NCBI GenBank assembly: GCA_036556965.1
Contig: DATBIO010000257.1
Span: 1-24,394 of the forward strand
From: DATBIO01 sp036556965
Lineage (GTDB): Bacteria > Acidobacteriota > Vicinamibacteria > Fen-336
Direction: 5' to 3'
Length of the DNA stretch: 24,394 bases
Shown: positions 16,010 through 23,037 of the stretch, one piece after another
How positions within the stretch are numbered: position 1 is the first letter of the stretch
How the letters are laid out: each line of letters begins with the position of its first letter
Translations under genes and position numbers: made by a program
Notes under the pieces: model-generated
The model's input: the letters and a program-made list of their open reading frames with translations, nothing else
Database searches by the model: none
What the model was told of the DNA's origin: nothing

Positions 16010-16150
16010 GGGCATGCTCTCCTTGGGCATCGCGCAACCCGTGGAAGTCCTGCGGTTGCCTTGATTTCGCGTACGAATGCGGGGATCATCCCGCCCAGGA
16101 CACTCTGGGGGACCACAGCTCATTTTCCGCGTAGTGAGTCAGGGTGGAGT
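16010..16150. promoter_or_regulatory. divergent control region between the receptor and the winged-helix gene
   Basis: This 141-base spacer contains a small inverted repeat, GCGGG (16079-16083) and CCCGC (16090-16094), overlapping GGGAT-C-ATCCC at 16082-16092. A TAGTGA at 16132-16137 could be a -10 for the + strand gene, but no matching -35 is clear. An operator for the neighbouring regulator would be expected here. Confidence 0.35.
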
Positions 16151-18538
16151 ATGGCGTCGGAGCGGCCCGGAGTCACGAGCGAGAGACGAATTCGCGACGA
16201 ACGCGGGCCGATGGGCGCCGGCGGGGATGACGGGCGCCCGGCCCGCCTGACCTTCGGCCGATTCGTGATGGAGCCCGAGTCCGGCCGGCTCCTCGCGGGG
16301 GAGCAGGTCGTGCCCCTGCCCCCCCGGCCCTTCGAGACGCTCCTCTACCTCGCGCGCAACCCCGGCCGCGTGGTGACCAAGGCCGAGCTGATGGAGAGGC
16401 TGTGGCCGGACACGTTCGTCACCGACGACGTGCTCGTCCAGTGCGTGGTGGACATCCGGCGGGCCCTGGGGGACCACGCCCGGGAGCCCCAGTTCGTGCG
16501 CACGGTGCCGCGCCGCGGCTACGAGTTCGTGGCCGCGGTGGGGCAGGAGCCGGCGGGTCCCGCGTCCGCCGTCCCCGCCGCGCCCTCCCCTCCGCGCGCT
16601 CCACGCCTGGCATGGCGCCGCTGGCACGCCGCGGCCGCGGCCGCCCTGCTCGTGGCGGGAGGAGGCCTGTGGCTGAGCCTCCGCGGCGACGGGGACGGGG
16701 GTCCCGCCCTGGCCATGGAGCCCGGCTCCCTGGTGGTCATGCCCATGTCCGTGGACGAGCCGAGCGAAGAGAGCGCCTGGCTGCGTCACGGCCTCCCGGA
16801 GATGATCCGCGGCCAGCTCGGGCAGACGCCGGGCGTGCGCGTGGTGGCGCGCCACCGCCTGGCCAGCGCCCTGGCCGCGGCGGGCAGCGAGGAGGCGGCG
16901 CCGTCCCCCCAGGTCGCGGAGCGCGTGGCCCGCGGCCTGCGCGCGGAGAAGCTGGTCACGGGGTCCTTCGTCCGCGTGGAGGACCGGTTCGTGCTCACCG
17001 CCCAGGTCCTCGACGTGCCCAGCGGGCGGATCCAGGGCACGGCGTCGGTGCGCGGCGGGTACCCGGCGGAGCTGCTCGACTCGGTGGACGAGCTCTGCCT
17101 CAAGCTGATCCACCACCTGGGACCCGCGGAGACCACCCGCGGCCGCATCTGGAAGCCGGCGGGGCTCGCCACGCGCTCGGTGGAGGCCTCCCGGCAGTAC
17201 GTGGAGGCGCTCGTTTCCTTCGCCCGCGGGGGGAAGGCGGGGGCGGAGGAGGCGGAGGGCAGGCTGGACGAGGCGCTCGCCCTCGACCCCACCTTCGCCC
17301 AGGCCTACGTGAAGAAGGCGGAGATCCAGCAGTGGCGCCGCAGCTGGGGCTACGGCGAGGCCGACCCCGAGCCCGCGGTGCGCGCGGCGGCGCGCCTGGT
17401 CAAGGAGCTGCCGGACCGCGAGCGGCTCCTCGTGCAGAGCTTCGAGTCGCTGGTGGTGCGGGAGCAGCCCGCGCTGGCCCTGCGCGACTGGAACGCGCTG
17501 CTCCAGTTCTACCCGACCTACGCGCAGGAGGTGGGCGTGCCCGGCCTCGTGGCCGACACCTTCCTCCGCCAGGGCCGCTGGGACGAGCTGATCGTGGTGG
17601 GCGAGGGCCACGTGCACTCGCCCTCCCTGCCCGAGGCCGAGCGCGCGCGCCTCAGCTCGCTCCTCGCCGTCGCCTTCCGCCGCAAGGGGGAGTTCGAGCG
17701 CGCGCTCGAGCACGCGCGCCGCGCGGTGGACCTGTGGCCGACGCAGGAGGGCCCGGAGTACCTGCGCCAGCGCACGGCGCTGGGCCGCATCGGCCTCGAG
17801 GCGGGGCGGCGGGACGAGGCGCTGGCCGCGTTCCGCACGGTGGCGCGCGCCCCCGAGGCCGACGCCACCAACGTCACCGACGCCGCCTGGGGCCTCTACA
17901 TGGCCGGGCAGCCGGCGGAGGCGGGCACCCTCGTGGAGCGCGCGCTGTCCATGGACCCCTCCTACGGCAACGCCCACCACCTCGCGGGCTGGCTGCAGCT
18001 CGCCGCCGGGCGCTATGCCGCCGCCGGCCGCAGCTTCGAGACGGCGTGGGAGCGCACGCCGCGCGCCTTCGGCAACCCGCACCAGGGCGCGGTGAGCGGC
18101 GACCTGGCCGCCCTCTACTACGCGGGCGTGTCCTGGCAGGCGCTGGGCGACCAGGAGCGGGCGGTGCACAGCTTCGAGCGGCTGGTGGAGCACTGCCGCC
18201 GCCTGCTCGCGAGCACGCGCGACCCGCAGGCGGTCGGCCCCAGCTGGCAGGCGGCGAACTACCTGGCGCGCGCCTCTTCGCGCCTGGGGCTTCCCGCGCG
18301 GGAGCCGCCACCCCTCACCGGCGACGACACCACCTACTTCGTGCAGTCCGCGCGGCTGCACGCGATCGAGGGGCGCGACGCGCAGGCGCTGCGCGCGCTG
18401 GCCCGCGGCCTCGCCCTGGGCCACGGAGAGCACCAGCACATCGCGGACGACCCCGACTTCGCCTCCCTGCGCGACAACGAGGAGTTCCGGCGGGTCACGC
18501 GGAGCGCGCCGTCGCGGATGGCCAACCGGTCGCCGTAG
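16151..18538 (+). CDS. membrane winged-helix (CadC/ToxR-like) regulator with TPR-rich C-terminus
   Basis: The protein has 795 residues from the ATG at 16151, preceded by GGGTGGAG. The frame is open far upstream, but that part is antisense to other genes. Residues 33-129 are an OmpR-type winged helix: LTFGRFVMEPESGRLL, then RPFETLLYLARNPGRVVTKAEL, then FVRTVPRRGYEFVA. One membrane segment lies at about 159-177. Next comes a domain (about 190-340) that looks like the FlgO/TolB-like region of similar proteins (SLVVMPMSVDEPSEE, then VVARHRLASAL). From about 350 onward there are many TPR-like helices. Such proteins bind DNA in the cytoplasm and sense signals outside, without a separate kinase. Lying back to back with the TonB-dependent receptor gene, it may control that gene. 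Confidence 0.88.
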   Translation: MASERPGVTSERRIRDERGPMGAGGDDGRPARLTFGRFVMEPESGRLLAGEQVVPLPPRPFETLLYLARNPGRVVTKAELMERLWPDTFVTDDVLVQCVVDIRRALGDHAREPQFVRTVPRRGYEFVAAVGQEPAGPASAVPAAPSPPRAPRLAWRRWHAAAAAALLVAGGGLWLSLRGDGDGGPALAMEPGSLVVMPMSVDEPSEESAWLRHGLPEMIRGQLGQTPGVRVVARHRLASALAAAGSEEAAPSPQVAERVARGLRAEKLVTGSFVRVEDRFVLTAQVLDVPSGRIQGTASVRGGYPAELLDSVDELCLKLIHHLGPAETTRGRIWKPAGLATRSVEASRQYVEALVSFARGGKAGAEEAEGRLDEALALDPTFAQAYVKKAEIQQWRRSWGYGEADPEPAVRAAARLVKELPDRERLLVQSFESLVVREQPALALRDWNALLQFYPTYAQEVGVPGLVADTFLRQGRWDELIVVGEGHVHSPSLPEAERARLSSLLAVAFRRKGEFERALEHARRAVDLWPTQEGPEYLRQRTALGRIGLEAGRRDEALAAFRTVARAPEADATNVTDAAWGLYMAGQPAEAGTLVERALSMDPSYGNAHHLAGWLQLAAGRYAAAGRSFETAWERTPRAFGNPHQGAVSGDLAALYYAGVSWQALGDQERAVHSFERLVEHCRRLLASTRDPQAVGPSWQAANYLARASSRLGLPAREPPPLTGDDTTYFVQSARLHAIEGRDAQALRALARGLALGHGEHQHIADDPDFASLRDNEEFRRVTRSAPSRMANRSP

Positions 18539-18587
18539 CGCCGCGTGGCATCCACCTTGCTAGCCCTCAGCGGCAGGGAGGACCCGC

Positions 18588-19277
18588 ATGCTGCCCATCG
18601 GTGACGAGAACCATCCCGGGGGACCGCCCCCGCTGGCCACCTGGGCCTTCATCGGCCTCAACGTGCTGGCCTTCTTCCTGGAGCTGAGCCAGCCCTCGGA
18701 AGGCGCCCTCCAGTCGTTCATCACGGCCTGGGGCGTGGTGCCCAGGGAGTACGGAGCGGGCCGCGACCTGGCGCCCCAGATCCCGCTTCCCTTCTGGAGC
18801 ACGCTCGTCACCTCCATGTTCCTGCACGGAGGCTGGGCCCACATCTTCGGGAACATGCTCTACCTCTGGATCTTCGGGGACAACCTGGAGCGCCTGATGG
18901 GCCACGCGCGCTACGCCGTCTTCTACCTGACCTGCGGGGTGGCCGCCGGGCTCGCCCACATCGCCTTCAACCTGGCCTCCGGCGTGCCCAGCGTGGGGGC
19001 CTCGGGCGCCATCAGCGGCATCCTCGGCGGCTACATGGTGGCCTTCCCCCGCAACCGGGTGCGCGTGCTCATCGGCTACGGAGTGGCCGCGGTGCCCGCC
19101 GTAGTCATGCTCGGCTTCTGGATCCTCATCCAGTTCATCAGCGGCATGGGCGCCATGGCCGACACCGAGCAGACGGGCGGCGTCGCCTACATGGCCCACA
19201 TCGGCGGCTTCGCGGCGGGCCTGGTCCTGGTCAAGCTGTTCGCCGCCGGACGCCCCCGCCGCCGCGTCTTCGCCTGA
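18588..19277 (+). CDS. rhomboid-family intramembrane serine protease
   Basis: The protein has 229 residues, with GGGAGG about eight bases before the ATG. Rhomboid hallmarks are complete: HGGWAHIFGNMLYLWIFG at 80-97, the catalytic serine in GASGAISG (Ser139), and the catalytic histidine in YMAHIGGFAAG (His204). About six hydrophobic segments are visible. Rhomboids cleave membrane-spanning substrates within the inner membrane. The substrate cannot be predicted. The gene lies 49 bases after the winged-helix gene on the same strand and could be read through from it. A palindrome follows eight bases after its stop. Confidence 0.94.
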   Translation: MLPIGDENHPGGPPPLATWAFIGLNVLAFFLELSQPSEGALQSFITAWGVVPREYGAGRDLAPQIPLPFWSTLVTSMFLHGGWAHIFGNMLYLWIFGDNLERLMGHARYAVFYLTCGVAAGLAHIAFNLASGVPSVGASGAISGILGGYMVAFPRNRVRVLIGYGVAAVPAVVMLGFWILIQFISGMGAMADTEQTGGVAYMAHIGGFAAGLVLVKLFAAGRPRRRVFA

Positions 19278-19284
19278 GACAGCC

Positions 19285-19299
19285 GTCTGCAGTGCAGAC
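19285..19299. promoter_or_regulatory. perfect 7-1-7 palindrome before the xyl promoter
   Basis: GTCTGCA-G-TGCAGAC lies 13 bases before the -35 of the xylF-like gene and eight bases after the rhomboid stop. It is a good operator candidate for the sugar operon, or a short terminator stem for the rhomboid gene; no T-tract is present and the loop would be only one base, which favours an operator. Confidence 0.55.
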
Positions 19300-19311
19300 C
19301 GCGGAACAAGG

Positions 19312-19342
19312 TTGACGCTTCCCGGGCCGGCGGGCATAGTCT
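19312..19342 (+). promoter_or_regulatory. candidate promoter of the xylFGH-kinase operon
   Basis: TTGACG at 19312-19317 and CATAGT at 19335-19340 are 17 bases apart (or TAGTCT at 19337-19342 with 19). The ATG at 19366 follows, with GGGAGG at 19353-19358 as Shine-Dalgarno. Confidence 0.6.
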
Positions 19343-19365
19343 GCCGCCACCTGGGAGGTCGACCC

Positions 19366-20421
19366 ATGCCCCTGCGCCGAAGCGCGTCCGCCCTCGCCCT
19401 GGCCCTGCTCGCCGCCTGTGGCGGCGGCACGGGCGGGACGGAGAAGAAGGCCGGCGACGACCGCATCACCATCGGCTTCTCCATGGACACCCTCAAGGAG
19501 GAGCGCTGGCAGCGCGACCGCGACCTCGTGGTGGCCAAGGCCAAGGAGATGGGCGTGGAGGTGCTCGTGCAGGCCGCCAACGGCAACGATGCGCTGCAGA
19601 ACGAGCAGGCGGAGAACCTGCTCACCCAGGGCGTGGACGTGCTCCTCGTGGTGCCCCACAACAGCCGCACCACCGCGGTGATCGTGGAGTCGGCGCACCG
19701 GTCGGGGGTGCCCGTCATCGCCTACGACCGCCTCATCAGCGACGCGGACCTCGACCTCTACGTGAGCTTCGACCCCGTGCGCGTGGGCGAGCTGCAGGGA
19801 GAGTACGCCGCCAAGCGCAAGGCCAAGGGCAACTACGTCCTCATCGGGGGCGCCCCCACCGACAACAACGCCGTGCTCCTGCGCCAGGGCCAGCTCAAGG
19901 TCCTGCAGCCGCTGATCGACAGGGGCGACATCAAGGTGGTGTCCGACCAGTGGGCCAAGGACTGGCAGGCGGTGGAGGCCCTCAAGATCATGGAGAACGC
20001 GCTCACCCGCACGGGCAACCAGGTGGACGCGGTGGTGGTCTCCAACGACGGCACCGCGGGCGGGGCGCTGCAGGCGCTGGGCGAGCAGGGCCTGGCGGGC
20101 AAGGTCCTGGTCACGGGTCAGGACGCGGAGCTCTCGGCCTGCCAGCGCATCGCCACCGGCCAGCAGACCATGACCGTCTACAAGCCGATCTCCCGCCTCG
20201 CGGCCAAGGCGGTGGAGATGGCGGTGAAGCTGGCGCGCAAGCAGCCGGTGGGCGAGCCCACCAAGGGCGTGAACAACGGGCGCAAGGACGTGCCCAGCAT
20301 CCTCCTGGAGTCGATCGCGGTGGACAAGGACAACCTCGCCTCCACCGTGGTGGCGGACGGCTACCACCGCGCGGAGGACGTGTACAAGGACGTCCCTCCC
20401 GACCAGCGGCCCAAGCCGTGA
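19366..20421 (+). CDS. xylF: xylose-type sugar ABC transporter substrate-binding lipoprotein
   Basis: The protein has 351 residues. The start ATG has GGGAGG at seven bases; an upstream TTG in frame lies in the promoter and is rejected. The signal peptide ends in a lipobox LAAC (Cys18), so the protein is probably a membrane-tethered lipoprotein. The mature part closely follows E. coli XylF: LKEERWQRDRDLVVAKA, VQAANGNDALQ, IAYDRLISDADLDLYVSFD, GGAPTDNNAVLL, KVVSDQWAKDW, ALKIMENALT, VVVSNDGTAGGA, GQDAELSACQRIATG, QTMTVYKPIS. XylF delivers D-xylose to the XylGH importer. Xylose is likely, though a related sugar is possible. No xylose isomerase or kinase is in the window. Confidence 0.92.
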   Translation: MPLRRSASALALALLAACGGGTGGTEKKAGDDRITIGFSMDTLKEERWQRDRDLVVAKAKEMGVEVLVQAANGNDALQNEQAENLLTQGVDVLLVVPHNSRTTAVIVESAHRSGVPVIAYDRLISDADLDLYVSFDPVRVGELQGEYAAKRKAKGNYVLIGGAPTDNNAVLLRQGQLKVLQPLIDRGDIKVVSDQWAKDWQAVEALKIMENALTRTGNQVDAVVVSNDGTAGGALQALGEQGLAGKVLVTGQDAELSACQRIATGQQTMTVYKPISRLAAKAVEMAVKLARKQPVGEPTKGVNNGRKDVPSILLESIAVDKDNLASTVVADGYHRAEDVYKDVPPDQRPKP

Positions 20422-20443
20422 CCGCGCCGCGCTGAGGGAGCCC

Positions 20444-21967
20444 GTGGCGCTGCTCGAGCTGCGCTCCATCACCAAGGACTTCCCCGGCGTGCGCGCGCTG
20501 GACGGGGTCTCCTTCGACCTGCGCGAGGGCGAGGTGCACGCGCTCTGCGGGGAGAACGGCGCGGGCAAGAGCACGCTCATCAAGGTCCTGTCGGGGTTCT
20601 ACCCCGCCGGCACCTACGGCGGGGAGATCGCGCTGCGCGGGCAGGTCGTGCGCTTCCGCGGCCTGCGCGCGGCGGAAGAGCACGGCATCGCCCTCATCGC
20701 CCAGGAGCTGGCCCTGGTGCCCGACCTCAGCGTGGAGGAGAACCTGGTGCTCGGGCGCGAGCCCGCGCGCGGGGGCCTGATCCGCTGGCGGGAGGTGCGG
20801 CGCTTCGCGCTCGAGGCGCTGGCCCTGGTGGGGCTGGAGGTGGACCCCGCGCGCAAGGTGCGCGAGCTGGGCATCGGCCAGCAGCAGCTGGTGGAGATCG
20901 CCAAGGCCCTCGGCAAGAAGGCCTCCATCCTCGTGCTCGACGAGCCCACCGCCGCCCTGCCCGAGGCCGACGTGACGCGCCTGCTCGCCCTGCTCGCGCG
21001 CCTGCGCGCGCAGGGGCTGGCCGCCGTCTACATCAGCCACCGGCTGGAGGAGGTGTTCTCGCTCGCCGACCGCGTCACGGTGCTGCGCGACGGGCGCTCG
21101 GTGGCCACGGCGGTGCGGGCGGAGACCACGCCCGCCGCCGTCATCGCCCAGATGGTGGGACGCGAGGTCACCAGCCTCTACCCGCGGCCGCCGGCGGGGG
21201 CGGGGGCTCCCCTGCTCTCGGTGCGCGGCTGGTCCGTCCGCGACCCCACCAACGCCACGCGCTTCGCCGTGCAGGGCGTCGACTTCGACCTCCACGCGGG
21301 GGAGGTCCTGGGGGTGGCCGGCCTCATGGGGGCGGGGCGCACCGCGCTCCTCTCCTCGCTCTTCGGGGCGGCGCGGAGCGCGGTGGCGGGCACCCTGCGC
21401 GTGGGCGAGGCCCCTCCGCGCGGCCCCTTCGCGTCCCCCTCGGAGGCCATCGCCCACGGGCTGGCCCTGGTGGGCGAAGACCGCAAGGGGGCGGGCCTGG
21501 TCCTGGACGGCTCCGTGCTCGACAACGTGACCCTGGCCACCCTGCGCCTCTTCGTGCGCCACGGCCTCCTCGACCACGCCCAGCGGCGGGCGCGCGCGCA
21601 GGAGCAGGCGGACTCGCTGCGCCTCAAGGCGCCCTCCCTCCTCGCCCTCGTCCGCCAGCTCTCCGGGGGCAACCAACAGAAGGTCGTGCTCGGCAAGTGG
21701 CTGCTCACGCGGCCCCGCGTCCTGCTCCTGGACGAGCCCACGCGCGGCATCGACGTGGGGGCCAAGGCCGAGGTCTACGAGCTGGTGGCGGCGCTGGCGC
21801 GGGGCGGCCTGGGCGTGGTGCTGGTCTCGTCGGAGCTGCCCGAGGTGCTGGGGATGAGCCATCGCGTGCTGGTCCTGAGCCAGGGCCGGCCGGCGGGCGT
21901 GCTCGAGGGCGACGCCTCCACCCCGGAGGCGGTCATGGCCGCCGCCACCGCCGGGGCGCGCGCGTGA
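20444..21967 (+). CDS. xylG: xylose-type sugar ABC transporter ATP-binding protein (two ATPase domains)
   Basis: The protein has 507 residues from the GTG at 20444, close to the start of alignment with XylG and preceded by GAGGGAG. The first ATPase domain has Walker A GENGAGKST (36-44), a variant signature IGQQQLVEIAKAL and Walker B ILVLDEPTAAL (162-172). The second has a degenerate Walker A (GLMGAGRTALL), a full signature LSGGNQQKVVLGKWL and Walker B LLLDEPTRGIDVGAK. The degenerate second Walker A is normal for this family. It powers sugar import at the inner membrane with XylH. It follows xylF by 22 bases and overlaps xylH by four. Confidence 0.94.
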   Translation: MALLELRSITKDFPGVRALDGVSFDLREGEVHALCGENGAGKSTLIKVLSGFYPAGTYGGEIALRGQVVRFRGLRAAEEHGIALIAQELALVPDLSVEENLVLGREPARGGLIRWREVRRFALEALALVGLEVDPARKVRELGIGQQQLVEIAKALGKKASILVLDEPTAALPEADVTRLLALLARLRAQGLAAVYISHRLEEVFSLADRVTVLRDGRSVATAVRAETTPAAVIAQMVGREVTSLYPRPPAGAGAPLLSVRGWSVRDPTNATRFAVQGVDFDLHAGEVLGVAGLMGAGRTALLSSLFGAARSAVAGTLRVGEAPPRGPFASPSEAIAHGLALVGEDRKGAGLVLDGSVLDNVTLATLRLFVRHGLLDHAQRRARAQEQADSLRLKAPSLLALVRQLSGGNQQKVVLGKWLLTRPRVLLLDEPTRGIDVGAKAEVYELVAALARGGLGVVLVSSELPEVLGMSHRVLVLSQGRPAGVLEGDASTPEAVMAAATAGARA

Positions 21968-23037
21968 GCGCCCGCCTCCGCGCCTTGACCATGGTGGCGG
22001 CCCTCGCCGTCATCTGGCTGGTCTTCGGCGTCCTCACCGAGGGCACGTTCTTCAGCCCGCGCAACATGTCGCTGCTGGCCCGGCAGACGTCCGTCACCGC
22101 CATCCTCGGCATCGGCATGGTGCTCATCATCGTGGCCGGCCAGATCGACCTGTCGGTGGGCGCGCTGGCCGGCCTCATGGGCGCCTTCTCCACCCTGGCC
22201 TACGTGAAGGGCGGCTTCCCCCTGGCCGCGGCCATGGCCGTGGCCCTGGCGGGAGGCGCGGCCCTGGGCGCGGCCCAGGGAGCGCTGGTGGCCTGGCTGC
22301 GCATCCCCGCCTTCGTGGTCACCCTGGGCGGCATGCTCGTGTTCCAGGGCACTCTGCTCGGCATCACGGGAGGCGTCACCGTCCCGCCCCACCGCCCCTA
22401 CGTCTTCGTGGGACAGGCCTACGTCCCGGCCTGGCTGGGGTGGACCATCGCGGGCCTGGTGGCCGCGGCCTGCGCCCTTCGCGTGGCCCGGGGACGCGAG
22501 GGGCGCGCGGGGGCGGCGGCGGGGGCGGCGGTGGCGCTCGTGGTCACCGGCGTCATGAACGCCTACGCGGGGGTGCCCCTGCCCGTGCTGCTGGTGGTGG
22601 CCCTGGCCGCCCTCTTCTCCGCCGTCGCGCGCCACACGCCCTTCGGCCGCCACCTCTACGCCATCGGGGGCAACCGCGAGGCCGCCTTCTACTCGGGCGT
22701 CCGCATCGAGCGCCACCTGGTGGGCGTCTTCATGCTGATGGGCGCGCTCTCCGCGGTGGCCGGCGTCGTCCTCACCGCGCGCGTGGGCTCGGCCACCCCC
22801 GACGCCGGGCGCATGATGGAGCTCGACGCCATCGCCGCCGCCGTCATCGGCGGCGCCTCGCTGCTGGGCGGCCAGGGCACGGTGTGGGGCGCCCTCCTGG
22901 GAGCCCTGGTCATGGCCTCCCTCGACAACGGCATGAGCCTGCTCAACACCGAGTCCTTCTGGCAGCCGATCATCAAGGGAGCGATACTGGTTGCGGCCGT
23001 CGCGGCGGACATGGCGTCGCGGCGCGTGCAGACGTGA
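21964..23037 (+). CDS. xylH: xylose-type sugar ABC transporter permease
   Basis: The start is the GTG at 21964, overlapping the xylG stop (GTGA). The protein has 357 residues, slightly shorter than E. coli XylH (393), mainly through a shorter N-terminus. Conserved parts are GIGMVLIIVAGQIDLSVGALAGLMG, IPAFVVTLGGMLVFQG, TPFGRHLYAIGGNREAA, MELDAIAAAVIGGASLLGGQGTV and MASLDNGMSLL. About ten membrane segments are visible. It forms the sugar channel with XylG. Its stop overlaps the start of a protein kinase gene by four bases, again as GTGA. Confidence 0.93.
   Translation: MSARLRALTMVAALAVIWLVFGVLTEGTFFSPRNMSLLARQTSVTAILGIGMVLIIVAGQIDLSVGALAGLMGAFSTLAYVKGGFPLAAAMAVALAGGAALGAAQGALVAWLRIPAFVVTLGGMLVFQGTLLGITGGVTVPPHRPYVFVGQAYVPAWLGWTIAGLVAAACALRVARGREGRAGAAAGAAVALVVTGVMNAYAGVPLPVLLVVALAALFSAVARHTPFGRHLYAIGGNREAAFYSGVRIERHLVGVFMLMGALSAVAGVVLTARVGSATPDAGRMMELDAIAAAVIGGASLLGGQGTVWGALLGALVMASLDNGMSLLNTESFWQPIIKGAILVAAVAADMASRRVQT

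Noticed and set aside
11633..16150. Upstream extension of the winged-helix frame, giving an apparent 2301-residue protein
   Set aside because: The first 1500 residues are antisense to rubrerythrin, perR, the DUF2378-like gene and the TonB-dependent receptor and have low-complexity His/Val/Gly/Arg composition typical of shadow frames in GC-rich DNA.
16139..18439. Long minus-strand frame of 766 residues over the winged-helix gene
   Set aside because: It has no recognisable motif and a composition expected from the complement of GC-rich coding sequence.
21300..21360. Degenerate second Walker A in XylG as a damaged domain
   Set aside because: GAGRT in place of GKT/S is the normal state of the second ATPase domain in monosaccharide importers.
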